DNA of 64,000 bases from JAAZIN01 sp964441025 (GTDB taxonomy: Bacteria > Bacillota > Dethiobacteria > DTU022): positions 9,565-73,564 of the forward strand of contig CAYTXG010000009.1 in assembly GCA_964441025.1 (NCBI GenBank). Reading direction: 5' to 3'. Below the pieces are notes generated by a model. That model saw only the letters and a list, made by a program, of their open reading frames with translations, did not search any database and was not told where the DNA came from. Position numbers and translations under genes: made by a program. This document shows positions 51,419 to 61,300 of the stretch, piece by piece; the stretch's first letter is position 1, and the number at the start of each line of letters is the position of its first letter.

Positions 51419-53113
51419 TTGAAAGAAAATAGGAATAGAGACATCGAACTGGCGATCAATGCAGCCGACTTTCAGAAGATGATTATCGGGGCCAGCTACT
51501 ATTTCAGCCGGGAGAAAGAGGCTATTAACGCTCTGAATGTCTTTCCTGTACCTGATGGCGACACCGGAACGAACATGAGCATGACCCTGGCTGCTGCGGC
51601 CGAGGCTGCGCTGACCTACAGGGGCAACTCTATCGGTGAGATCGCTGTTGAAACCGCTTCAAGCGCTCTTATGGGCGCCCGGGGCAATTCGGGTGTGATC
51701 CTTTCCCAGTTGCTGCGCGGGATCGCGCGGGGGTTGCAAGGGAAGAGGATCGCTTACCCTGATGACCTGAGCAAATCTTTTCAGTACGGCGTTGTCTATG
51801 CCTACAAGGCTGTTTCAAAACCGGTAGAGGGAACCATATTAACAGTTGCCCGCGAAACGGCCCGAGGCGCCAGAAGCGCGGCACGCAAAGGGATCAATAC
51901 CTGCGGGATTATTGAAAGCGCCATTGAAAAAGGCAAAGAGGCGCTGGCCAGGACTACCGAAATGCTGCCGGAACTGAAAAGGGCCGGTGTTGTCGATGCA
52001 GGAGGCCTGGGATTTATCGTATTCCTCGAGGGATGTCTTTTTTCTGTGCAGCACGCTCTGGGAGAAATTTTAACCCGCAAAAAGGCAGCCGAAGTTGTAA
52101 GCACGGAGGAACCCTCCCCAGGGGCAGAGACAGTGCCTTCCGACGGGACGCCTGACCTGCCACACCCTTACTGTACTGAATTTGTCATCAAGGGGACCCC
52201 GGCGGCAGCGGCTGAGCTGAAGGACCGCCTTGAGCCCCTGGGCGATTCACTACTTGTTGCAGGCCAGAACAATATGAGCAAGGTGCACATCCACACTGCG
52301 GATCCGGGCAGCGTTCTCTCCCTCTGCCTGGGTTACGGTTCGCTGCATGAGATCAAAATTGACAACATGAACGATCAGCACCGCCATGCCCTGAATTTTC
52401 AGGCCCCTGTTGAAACCGTGGTCGCCCTTGTCAGCCCCGGTACGGCGAAGGGCAAAGAGGATACCGGCATAATTGCCGTTTCATTTGGAGAGGGGATCAA
52501 GGAGCTTTTTCTAAGCCTGGGGGCAGATGAAATTGTCTATGGGGGCCAGACGATGAATCCCCGGGTCAAGGATCTATTCAATGCGGTGCAGCGGATCGCC
52601 ACTGATCGGGTCATAATACTGCCGAACAATAAGAATATCCAGATGGTCGCCCAGCAGGTGCTAAGGATCAGCGCCAAAGAGGTTGCAGTAGTCGCCAGCC
52701 TCACCATTGCCCAGGGTCTGGCCGCCATGGTGGCATTCAACCCCACTGCGGATTTCACCGCAAACATCAGCGCAATGGAAAACAGTCTGAAGCAGGTCAA
52801 GTCGGGCGAGGTCACTTATGCCACCAGGGATACTGTAATCGGGGGAAGGCAGGTTCCGCGGGGCTCTTACCTGGGCCTTTACAATGGGCAGCTCTGCAGC
52901 GCCGGGTCGGAGCTCACATCTGCCGCCCTTGATCTTACTGACTTGATGCTGGACGAGCGCGATGAGCTGGTGACCGCCCTTTACGGAAAAGGGATCAGCC
53001 GCAGGGAGGCCGAAGCCTTTGCCGCAGCTGTGGAGAAAGCCCACCCCGGCGTGGAAGTGGAGTTAAAGTACGGCGGCCAGCCCATCTACTACTACATCCT
53101 GTCAATTGAATAA
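51419..53113 (+). CDS. DAK2/DhaL-domain kinase (FakA/YloV-like)
   Basis: Predicted fatty acid kinase catalytic subunit. The N-terminal DhaL/Dak2 domain has VFPVPDGDTGTNMSMTLAAA near residue 39 (metal-binding Asp residues), ALMGARGNSGVILSQLLRGI near 90 and GVVDAGGLGFIVFLEG near 190. A central domain follows with HPYCTEFVIKG near 245. The C-terminal part (YGGQTMNPRVKDLFNAV, VIILPNNKNIQMVAQQVL) is DegV/DAK1-like. About 564 aa, usual for YloV. TTG at 51419 chosen with GAGGAG 7 bp upstream, 26 bp after the DegV stop. Together with the DegV protein it should make acyl phosphate for phospholipid synthesis. Confidence 0.92.
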   Translation: MKENRNRDIELAINAADFQKMIIGASYYFSREKEAINALNVFPVPDGDTGTNMSMTLAAAAEAALTYRGNSIGEIAVETASSALMGARGNSGVILSQLLRGIARGLQGKRIAYPDDLSKSFQYGVVYAYKAVSKPVEGTILTVARETARGARSAARKGINTCGIIESAIEKGKEALARTTEMLPELKRAGVVDAGGLGFIVFLEGCLFSVQHALGEILTRKKAAEVVSTEEPSPGAETVPSDGTPDLPHPYCTEFVIKGTPAAAAELKDRLEPLGDSLLVAGQNNMSKVHIHTADPGSVLSLCLGYGSLHEIKIDNMNDQHRHALNFQAPVETVVALVSPGTAKGKEDTGIIAVSFGEGIKELFLSLGADEIVYGGQTMNPRVKDLFNAVQRIATDRVIILPNNKNIQMVAQQVLRISAKEVAVVASLTIAQGLAAMVAFNPTADFTANISAMENSLKQVKSGEVTYATRDTVIGGRQVPRGSYLGLYNGQLCSAGSELTSAALDLTDLMLDERDELVTALYGKGISRREAEAFAAAVEKAHPGVEVELKYGGQPIYYYILSIE

Positions 53114-53241
53114 GACGGCGCCCGGCAGGGGATTGTAACAGGTCCGGGGAAATGATCCGGTGCTAGGGCAAACTGCCTGAGGCCACATGCCGCCACCCCG
53201 CCGGAAACAGCGTTGTTGGAGCGTTTACCCCCGGCAAGCCC

Positions 53242-55380
53242 TCAGCGCTTTTCCCCCGTCTCTGAAACAGGGGCCAGGGAGATCCTTCCGCGCTCATGAT
53301 CCACCGCTGCAACCCTGACTTCAATAACAGCCCCCACGGAAAGTGCCTCCGAGGGGTGACGGGTGCGTCGGCCCAAGGTGGAACGATGGAGCAACCCGTC
53401 TCGCCCCACGCCGATATCCACAAAGGCCCCGAAATCTACAACATTTCGCACCGTGCCCGAAAGGATCATCCCCTCGGCAAGATCTGCCAGGCTGGTAATG
53501 CCGGCCCTGAAAAGCGGCGGCGGCAGCTCGTCGCGTGGATCGCGCCCCGGCTGCAGCAGCGCGGCAATGATATCGCGCACCGTGGGCAGCCCCGCATTCA
53601 GTTCGGCGGCCAGGGCCTCTGGATCAAGAGCGGCCAGGGCTTCAGCCTTTGCTCCTGCCAGCCCATAGATTTTTTCAGCAAGTGGATAAGATTCCGGATG
53701 CACTGCAGTGTTGTCCAGGTGATTTTCACCGCCGGAGATGCGCAGAAAGCCGGCGCACTGTGTATAGGTCCCCCGTCCCAGGCGGGGGACATCCAGCAAT
53801 TCGCCCCGGGAGGTGAATTTCCCCCTGTCATCCCGATAGTCCACGATATTCCTGGCCACGGCGGGCTTGATCCCGGCCACATGACTGAGCAGGGCATAGG
53901 AGGCGCTATTCAGATCCACGCCCACGCTGTTCACGCAGGATTCCACCACCCCATCAAGGGCGGCAGCCAGCCGCCCCTGGTTCACATCATGCTGATACTG
54001 ACCAACCCCAATAGATTTCGCCTCGATCTTGACCAGCTCTGCCAGCGGATCCTGAACCCGCCGGGCGATGGAGACAGCGCCGCGCAGGCTTACATCCAGT
54101 TCAGGCAGCTCCTCGCGGGCCAGTGGAGAGGCGGAGTAGACTGAAGCCCCCGCCTCGCTGACAATGGCGTAGGATACCCGGCGGGACAGCGCCGGCAGCA
54201 GGGCGGCGATGAATTCTTCGGTCTCCCGGGAGGCGGTGCCGTTGCCGATGACGATGATCTCCACGCGGTGGCGCTCCACCAGGGCGGCCACGATCCGACC
54301 GGCCTCGTCGGAGCGGCGCTGCGGGGGGTGGGGATAGATGGCGGCTGTATCCAACAGCTTGCCCGTCCCATCAACTACCGCTGCCTTGCAGCCGGTGCGG
54401 AACCCGGGATCAAGGCCCAGAACGATCCTGTCGCGGACAGGCGGCTGCAGCAGCAGCGCCCTGAGATTGGCGGCGAATACCCGGATGGCCTGCTCCCCGG
54501 CCTGCTCTGTAAGGGTGGAGCGAATTTCCCGCTCCATGGCCGGCGCTACAAGGCGCTTGTATGAATCCTCCACCGCCTCCTGAAGATGAGGGGCAAAGGG
54601 AGATTCCGGGTCGGGCGGGTAGAGCCGCAGCATGGCGGCAATGCAGCGCTCAACAGGCAGCTCCAGCTTGACCGTGAGAAACCCCTCCCGCTCGCCGCGG
54701 TTGACGGCCAGGATGCGGTGCGAGGGGATGGTGGCCACAGCTTCGCGGAAATCGCCGTACTGCTCGTACACACCAGCCTGCTCGCCGGCGGCCTTTTGTG
54801 AAATGAGCGCCCCCTTCTTCTGCGCCTTTGCGCGCACCAGCTGCCTGATGCGCGGGTCGTCGGAGACGGTCTCGGCCACGATATCGCGTGCCCCCTGCAA
54901 GGCCGCTTCCGCATCGGCAATATTCTCCCCATCGATGAGCGGCGCTACCGCTTCAGCAAGCGAACGGTGCGCCTGTTCCATGATCAGCCCGGCCAGGGGG
55001 GCCAGCCCTTTTTCCCGGGCCGTGGAGGCGCGGGTGCGCCGCCTTGGTCGGAAGGGCAGATAGATATCCTCGATTTCCTGCAGGCGCTGCGCTGCAGCAA
55101 GGGCCAGTTCTATTTCCGGCGTCAGCTTATCCTGCGCCGCGATCAGCTGGCGCACCTCCCCGCGGCGCTCTTCCAGGTTCCGCAGGTAGCGCAGCCGGTC
55201 CTCAAGCCGCCGCAGCATATCTTCATCAAGCTCGCCGGTAACCTCTTTGCGGTAGCGGGCAATGAAGGGAATGGTGTTACCTTCGTCAAGGAGAGCCGCT
55301 GCACTTCGGGCCTGCTCTTCCCTGATGCCCAGTTCTCCGGCCAGCCGTTTAATGATCATTTCATGAGCGCTTCGAATCAA
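53242..55380 (-). CDS. tex: Tex-family RNA-binding transcription accessory protein
   Basis: Nucleic-acid-binding protein of the Tex/Spt6 type, about 712 residues. N-terminal helical region GNTIPFIARYRKEVTGELDE near residue 32; RRTRASTAREKGLAPLA near 112; YqgF-like RNase H fold with VLGLDPGFRTGCKAAVVDGT near 320; helix-hairpin-helix part SVGVDLNSASYALLSHVAGI near 480; and a C-terminal S1 domain beginning ILSGTVRNVVDFGAFVDIGV near 640. TTG at 55380 preferred, 7 bp after AAGGGAGA. It converges with the FakA-like gene across 128 bp. Physiological role in transcription tolerance is general, not specific here. Confidence 0.93.
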   Translation of the reverse strand: MIRSAHEMIIKRLAGELGIREEQARSAAALLDEGNTIPFIARYRKEVTGELDEDMLRRLEDRLRYLRNLEERRGEVRQLIAAQDKLTPEIELALAAAQRLQEIEDIYLPFRPRRRTRASTAREKGLAPLAGLIMEQAHRSLAEAVAPLIDGENIADAEAALQGARDIVAETVSDDPRIRQLVRAKAQKKGALISQKAAGEQAGVYEQYGDFREAVATIPSHRILAVNRGEREGFLTVKLELPVERCIAAMLRLYPPDPESPFAPHLQEAVEDSYKRLVAPAMEREIRSTLTEQAGEQAIRVFAANLRALLLQPPVRDRIVLGLDPGFRTGCKAAVVDGTGKLLDTAAIYPHPPQRRSDEAGRIVAALVERHRVEIIVIGNGTASRETEEFIAALLPALSRRVSYAIVSEAGASVYSASPLAREELPELDVSLRGAVSIARRVQDPLAELVKIEAKSIGVGQYQHDVNQGRLAAALDGVVESCVNSVGVDLNSASYALLSHVAGIKPAVARNIVDYRDDRGKFTSRGELLDVPRLGRGTYTQCAGFLRISGGENHLDNTAVHPESYPLAEKIYGLAGAKAEALAALDPEALAAELNAGLPTVRDIIAALLQPGRDPRDELPPPLFRAGITSLADLAEGMILSGTVRNVVDFGAFVDIGVGRDGLLHRSTLGRRTRHPSEALSVGAVIEVRVAAVDHERGRISLAPVSETGEKR

Positions 55381-55588
55381 GGTACATTCTCCCTTCAATA
55401 GCCAGGTGTACAGTTTAATATGCCCGGTCCGGAAAACCAACGGTTTCGGACTATAGGCAATTCGCCATCCGGGAAAAGAAACCCTGTAACCCGAAGCGAA
55501 TACGCCGTATATCGTAGGGGCAACGGTTGGCTGTCCGCCCGCAATTCCCTATTGTACAACGGCCCATGGTAGATATACCCTGCCAGGT

Positions 55589-56022
55589 CGTAGGGGCGAC
55601 CTGTGGTCGCTCGAAGTCGTTCACAACCAGCACAACGGGGCAGGATGTGAAAAACATAGGGCCGTAAAAGGAACCCTGTTGGATGCACCCGAAAGCCGTA
55701 GGGGCGACCTGTGGTCGCTCGAAGTCGTTCACAACCAGCACAACGGGGCGGGATGTGAAAAACATAGGGCCGTAAAAGGAACCCTGTTGGATGCACCCTA
55801 AAGCCGTAGGGGCGACCTGTGGTCGCCCGAAGTCGTTCACAACCGGCACAACGGGACAGGATGTGAAAAACATAGGGCCGTAAAAGGAACCCTGTTGGAT
55901 GCACCCTAAAAGCCGTAGGGGCGACCTGTGGTCGCCTGAAGTCGTTCACAACCGGCACATGGACAGCACATAAAAACAACCATCCCCACAGGCAGAACCC
56001 GGATATCACGCTGGTGCATAAG
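55589..56022. repeat. Tandem repeat array, period 108-109 bp
   Basis: Four copies start with CGTAGGGGCGACCTGTGGTC at 55589, 55697, 55805 and 55914. The first three are about full length and nearly identical; the fourth diverges after about 45 bp and becomes the left 215-bp direct repeat. A degenerate fragment (GTAGGGGCAACGGTTGGC) precedes at about 55516. Copy differences are single bases. Since 108 is a multiple of three, long reading frames result on the minus strand but encode only the repeat. Confidence 0.85.
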
Positions 56023-56129
56023 GTATAACCCACGGGCGACCGCAGGTCGCCCCTACAACAACAGGGACCAGGTGTAGCGTGGTACATAGGGGTAACCCGC
56101 GGGCGACCGCAGGTCGCCCCTACAACAAC
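55915..56129. repeat. Left 215-bp direct repeat flanking the Y1 transposase
   Basis: Begins GTAGGGGCGACCTGTGGTCG and ends AGGTCGCCCCTACAACAAC. Its ends are inverted versions of each other. An internal second copy of the GGGCGACCGCAGGTCGCCCC palindrome lies near 56033-56054. The partner at 56806-57020 has the same length and differs at scattered positions. Confidence 0.8.
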
Positions 56130-56160
56130 TCCGCGGCCATATTTACATTTATTCTACTAT

Positions 56161-56679
56161 ATGTTAATATATCCAAAAAGGGGGGGGGATGACAGTGTGG
56201 TTTTACCACAAAGAAAATCCAACCGCCTGACGGGTTTTGATTACTCACAAAATGGAGCCTACTTTGTGACCTTGTGTACAAAAAATAATAAACATTTTTT
56301 TGGAGAAATCCCCGGTTCAACGCCCGGTACGAGCGAGGCCTGCCTTCAATTATCTCCAATTGGCAGAACCACTGAGGATGAAATCAAAAACATTTCTGAT
56401 ATCTATGAACAGATAGCCATCGATAAACATGTCGTCATGCCCAATCATATACATATGATCATTCTAATTCTTTCCGGCATATCCCAGCATACCCCGACAT
56501 TGTCACGCATTGTGCAGCAATTCAAGGGCGCTGTTACGAAACGAATCGGTTTTTCAATCTGGCAAAAGTCATTCTATGATCGCATTATCCGCAATGAAAA
56601 AGAATATCTAAAGATATGGGAATATATCGACACCAACCCGGCAAAGTGGAAAGAAGATCGTTACTACGGATCAATATAA
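56161..56679 (+). CDS. REP-associated Y1 transposase (RAYT)
   Basis: Single-strand DNA transposase of the Y1/HUH class, 172 residues. The HUH metal motif is in VVMPNHIHMIILIL near residue 95-108, and the catalytic Tyr is expected in WQKSFYDRIIRNEKEY near 140-155, with the family end WEYIDTNPAKWKEDRY. LTGFDYSQNGAYFVTLCTKN at the N-terminus is also typical. The ATG at 56161 puts a run of nine G (56180-56188) inside the coding region; a GTG at 56197, after that run, is an alternative start that keeps the whole domain. It is flanked by matching repeats on both sides. No frameshift was seen. Confidence 0.88.
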   Translation: MLIYPKRGGDDSVVLPQRKSNRLTGFDYSQNGAYFVTLCTKNNKHFFGEIPGSTPGTSEACLQLSPIGRTTEDEIKNISDIYEQIAIDKHVVMPNHIHMIILILSGISQHTPTLSRIVQQFKGAVTKRIGFSIWQKSFYDRIIRNEKEYLKIWEYIDTNPAKWKEDRYYGSI

Positions 56680-56805
56680 ATTGGTTTTACCGTAGCTCAT
56701 GGAAAAGAGCGGGCGAGCACAGGTCGCATCTGCAACGACCGCAACGGGACAGGGTGCGAAAAACACCGGACCGTAAAACGAACCCTGTTGGATGCACCTG
56801 AAGGT

Positions 56806-57020
56806 GTAGGGGCGACCTGTGGTCGCCCGAAGTCGTTTACAACCAGCACATAGACAACACATAACAACAACCATCCCCACAGGCAGAACCCGGATATCAC
56901 GTTGGTGCATAAGGTATAACCCGCGGGCGACCGCAGGTCGCCCCTACAACAATCGAAACCAGGTGTAACGTAGTACATAGGGGCAATCCGCGGGCGACCG
57001 CAGGTCGCCCCTACAACAAC
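56806..57020. repeat. Right 215-bp direct repeat flanking the Y1 transposase
   Basis: Begins GTAGGGGCGACCTGTGGTCG and ends AGGTCGCCCCTACAACAAC, like its left partner. The stretch at 56680-56805 before it is also repeat-like (CAACGGGACAGGGTGCGAAA, ACCCTGTTGGATGCACC) and more diverged, so the whole 390-bp gap to the jetD gene is repeat-derived. Confidence 0.8.
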
Positions 57021-57069
57021 CGGGTATCTTACCGGAAAACAGGGGTAAAAGCCCGCTCCCAGAGCATAT

Positions 57070-58320
57070 TTATTGAAGGGGGACAGCCTCCTGTTCCACG
57101 CGCACTCGCTTTTCGAGCATGAGGCGGATCAGGGGATGGAAAAACTCATAGGCGGGATCCTTCAGAAAGGCGGCCAGCCTGGCCATGTAAACTTTGCCCA
57201 TGGGCTGCCCAAACCGGCAGCAGCGCAGGTAAACCGGCACATCCATCAGGAAGGGCTGAAAGGGGATGCCGGTTTTCTCCTTCAGGTGGCGCCAGATCTG
57301 GAAACCGCCCAGATCGAGATCGCCCCAGTGGAAGAAAGGGACGGCGCGGCTCTCCTCTTTGTAGCGGGCAGCAAGTTTTTCCAGGAACAGACGGCGACCG
57401 CGGTTGTGATAGCCGCCCAGGTAAATCACCAGGTGTTCCGGCGGCCCTTCGCGCAGGTACTGGTAGAACGAAGTCTTGTTTTCTATGGTCATCACGGCGG
57501 CGGCTTTGCTTTCAATGATCTCCAGGTCGCGGGCCATCTCCACCGGCAGCCCCAGGTCCGGGTAAAATGCGGCCAGATCAACCTCCCCCCGGGAGGTGCG
57601 AAATACAAGAGGGCCGGACAGCAGAATATGGCTGGGATGGTCGATAATGCCGCGCTCGGCCATGAGGGCGCCATCGTCAAGAGCCGCCTCCCCGGAGGGG
57701 AGGCAAAAGCTGCGGGCCAGCTGGAGAATGCCGCCCTGCAGCTGCTCCCAGCGTTTGGAATCTCCGTAAAGACGTACGCTTAAAAGGCGCCTGGCGATAT
57801 CGTTATCCCTGGCTTCAAAAAGAGCTCCCAGGCCTTTAAGGTATTCCTGAAAAAGCTGCGGCTGCTCCGCCTTCAACGGCGGAGGCAGCGTCTGCAGCAA
57901 AGTCAGGCGCTCACCCAGCTCCCGGCAAAAACTGAACAGTTCCTCCGGAGCCGCTTTTTCATATTCCGTAAGGAAAAGAGCCGCCTCCCGGTAAAGCTGC
58001 TTTCGGGGCACCCGGTCCAGGGCCCGGTAGATCCCGGGAAGGGCCTCCTCCACCAGTGCAACTCGCTGCAGCGTGCCGCCACGATCGAAGCGAACCCAGT
58101 CCAGCTTCACCCAGCGGCGGCGCTCCAGCGCCTCCATCTCCTGGTTGAACATGAGCCGGAAGCCGCTGTCGCTGACATGAAAATAGGCGGGGAAACCCCT
58201 CTTGTTAACGGGTAGCAGAACCCGGCGGACGCTTTTATCAGTCCGCCCGTAGTCCTGGCGGCGCTCGTAGCGATCAAGAAGGGCGTGCAGTACCTCTTTC
58301 TGGAGACCGCTCAGCTCCAT
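57070..58320 (-). CDS. jetD: Wadjet nuclease subunit JetD
   Basis: Toprim-type DNA nuclease of the Wadjet plasmid-defence complex, 416 residues. The C-terminal Toprim/DUF2220 domain shows the acidic residues in AAVMTIENKTSFYQYL near residue 280 (Glu) and FFHWGDLDLGGFQIWRHL near 337 (DxD). The N-terminal part (DUF3322-like, winged-helix) binds the complex or DNA. JetD cleaves plasmid DNA held by the SMC complex. The start overlaps the jetC end by 10 bp, so the two are coupled. It is the last gene of the operon, 50 bp from the transposase-associated repeats. All catalytic residues seem present. Confidence 0.92.
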   Translation of the reverse strand: MELSGLQKEVLHALLDRYERRQDYGRTDKSVRRVLLPVNKRGFPAYFHVSDSGFRLMFNQEMEALERRRWVKLDWVRFDRGGTLQRVALVEEALPGIYRALDRVPRKQLYREAALFLTEYEKAAPEELFSFCRELGERLTLLQTLPPPLKAEQPQLFQEYLKGLGALFEARDNDIARRLLSVRLYGDSKRWEQLQGGILQLARSFCLPSGEAALDDGALMAERGIIDHPSHILLSGPLVFRTSRGEVDLAAFYPDLGLPVEMARDLEIIESKAAAVMTIENKTSFYQYLREGPPEHLVIYLGGYHNRGRRLFLEKLAARYKEESRAVPFFHWGDLDLGGFQIWRHLKEKTGIPFQPFLMDVPVYLRCCRFGQPMGKVYMARLAAFLKDPAYEFFHPLIRLMLEKRVRVEQEAVPLQ

Positions 58321-61300
58321 TTCTCCAGGTCCTTCCTGCCGACGCGCTCGATGAAGCTGTTGAAACCGTCGCGCATAACAATAAGGTTGGTGTTCATATA
58401 AGGAACGATGAGCTGGATCCGGCCGGTGGGTGCGACAATCACCGCCTGGAACCCAAGATTTTTCATGAAGGCAACGGCTTCCTCGATGCGGTCGGCATCC
58501 ATGCGGTTGAAAGCTTCGTCAAAGACAACGAGGCGCAGTGTGTCGCTTTTCCGGTAGAGCTGATAGGCCTGGTAAAAAGAGGCCAGAATGGCCACGTAAA
58601 ATGGAACCTGCGTCTCACCGCCGGATTTATCGCGGGCCACCTTTGAGAAATAGCTCTTGTGATTGTGTGTATCGGTGATGATAATATCAAAATCGAGGTA
58701 GGAGCGGTAGTCGGTCAGCGCCTGCACATTTACCGGAAAATCGTCCCCCTCGCGGGTGATCTCGTTGAAAAGATCGGTAATCGTATCTCCGTGCTTTTGG
58801 AAAAAGGTTTCCCGGAAAATGGAACCCTGGTACACGCCTGTGTCCATGATCATTTCATAATAGCGCCGGGTATCCTGGCTCGGGGTCAGGCTGAAGCGGT
58901 AGGCATCGGTACCGAAGCGCATATCCTGCAGCGCGCGGTTCAGCTCCTTGATCTCCTCACGGGCTAGCTTGATGAATTCCCCCAGCCGGGCAACAAAGTT
59001 CTCCTGGAAACTCTGCTCCGCCTGCTCCCGCGCTTCCCGCGCCCGGGTCTCGTAATCCTGCAGATGGCTCTCTACCAGGAGCTGCAGCCGCTGCCGGAAA
59101 GCCTCATTATCCTCTGCTGATGGATCACCCGAAAAGTGAAAGCTGAACACGAACTCGGTGCGTAGCTGGACCAGTGCCGGCCGGCGCTTATCGATTCGGG
59201 TCCGGGCCCCCTCATTGCTGCTGGTATAATTCTGATGCAGTTCAGCCGGATTTTTCCGTGCTGCCTCGCGTTTCCACTTTTGGGCGCATTCCTCCTGCAG
59301 CGCTGCCGGCAGGGCCTCCAGGTACGCTCCACAGGTTTGCCTTTTCGCCTCCGCCGCCTGCCGCAACTCCTCAACAGCACTGTCCAGGTCGGCAATCTTC
59401 ACCCTTAACCCGCCCCGCTCATCAATAGCCTGTTCAAGCTTCTCCTTCAGGCTCCTCAGCGATTCCTCCCGCCGGGCCAGCGTCCTTTTCAGCTCTTCCA
59501 GCTCACTGAAGTCGAGCGAGAGCAGCTCCCTCTGCTGCGCAGCCTGCTTCTCTTCCAGCCCCGGCCTGGCCTGCAGCTGTTCCACTGTCTGCGACCAGGC
59601 GCGGTAACGATCTCTTTTATCAAGAACCAGGTGGCCTGCAGATGCGGCGGCGGCAATCCGCTGCTCCGCCTCCGACAGCAAACGCTCCGCCTCCTGGAGC
59701 TCACCTTTTTTACGGGCCAGCTGAAAACGGACTGCCTCCTTGCCGATATAGGGGAGTTCAAAATGTGCCCGGGGAATCTGCCTGAGGCTGTGGTCCCGGT
59801 ACAGCAACCCTTCCGGCGTAACGGCTGACTCGTGCTCCTTGAGCTCGCTGGCCGAGCGGCACTTGATCACGGTGCCCAGCAACCGGGCGGCGTAAGCTTC
59901 TGCATAATCAACCTCTGCAGTGATCTCCGCAGCCAGACTTTGCGCGCACGGCGGCTGCGCTTCTTCAAGCAGGCCTACGGTATTCACCAGGCCTACATCC
60001 TCCAGGTTTGAGCTGGGTTTCTCCCGCCGGAAAAGGTCCAGCGCTGCGTCAAAGTGGCCCGGGGGGATCAGGAGATCGAATTTTTGGGGATGGAGGCATC
60101 CTTCGACGGCATCTCGCCAGTCCGGATCGCGGATCTCCAGAACCTCGCAAAAGATATGAACAGGGATCGGCTCCCCGGCCAGGGTGAGCAGCTCCCGCTC
60201 AAGGAGCTGCTTCAGCCGCATGGTGGGTGACTCGCGGCCGAGAATCTGGTTTTTTGAGAGGCCGCGCAGATCCTCCTTGAGACAGGTGATCTGCTCACGG
60301 AGCCCCCGGGCTTCTTCTTCAAGGCTGTTTTTCAACAGAAATAGCCACTCCATGGCCTTCTGCCACCCCGCGGCAAGTTTTTCCCAATCTTCAGGATAAT
60401 CCCTTTCCGGTGCACCGGTCGCAGCAATCCATCTTTCCACCGCCGCCGGCAGCGGTTGGCTGAGAAGCAGCGGCCCATCAACATACTGCATCACCCGGTG
60501 CAGCTCTGCCCCTTCGCCGGCCTCCTGTTTGAACTGGTTGCTTAAATTCTTTTCCAACCGGCCCAACCGCGCCAGCTCATCACCAAGCTCCTCAAGGCTT
60601 CGCTGCAGTTCCCTTTCCCGTTTAAATGATTCGTTTTCAGCAATCTCCGCTCTCAACCTGGTGATCCCCTCTTCCAGGGATTGCCGCTGCGCCCTGTCCC
60701 GTTCAATTCGCGCCGCCAGCGCTTTTATCGCCTGCTCCGCTTTCTCTTTTTCCTCCTCTTTCTGCCCGGCCCGGTTCTCCTCCAGCTCCCAGCCGGCCCG
60801 CTGCACCATGTAGCCGCCCAGGTTCAGCTGCCGGCGCAATTTTTCAATTTCTTCATAGCCCTCCTCGATCTGCTCAAGCGCGGCGATCTCCCTTCTGGTA
60901 TCACCGATGATCCGCTCAACTTCACGGAATTTTTCGAAGTAGTCCCGCATGGTCTCTACATCGATAACCTTCTCTTCGAGGATGTAATCATGCACAAAAC
61001 GGCGCAGATCAGTGATGGGGGAGAAGGATATCCCCTTGCTGAACAGAGAAAAAAATGATTCCTTGGCCCCGCCGAAAAGCTGCCTTAGATCACTGATGTA
61101 GCACCCAAGATCATTGCGATAATTCTGGTGCTTCATCCCCCTGGCTTTCAGGTGGTCGAAAAATTCCCGCCGGCTGTACGGCAGGGACGGCTCCTTGAAG
61201 AAAAGTTCATCGCACAGCGGCTCCTCGTCTACCCTGAAGAATACGTGATCCTCCTCGCCGGTAGCATGGTAGTAGTCGCAGACCACCCCGATAAGGTAGG

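Larger units (their letters stand above)
55915..57020. mobile_element. REP-type element with RAYT transposase between 215-bp direct repeats
   Basis: An intact Y1 transposase gene lies between two 215-bp repeats rich in the GTAGGGGCGACC/GGTCGCCCCTAC palindrome. This is the layout of REP elements and their RAYT, in which the transposase recognises the palindromic repeats. Exact mobile ends are not known. Confidence 0.7.

Noticed and set aside
55589..56022. CRISPR array
   Set aside because: The units are about 108 bp and nearly identical throughout, without variable spacers and without cas genes.
55395..56087. A 230-residue open frame with 36-residue repeats on the minus strand
   Set aside because: The frame exists because the DNA repeats every 108 bp, a multiple of three. 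There is no ribosome site, and the same DNA is found as non-coding repeat around the transposase.
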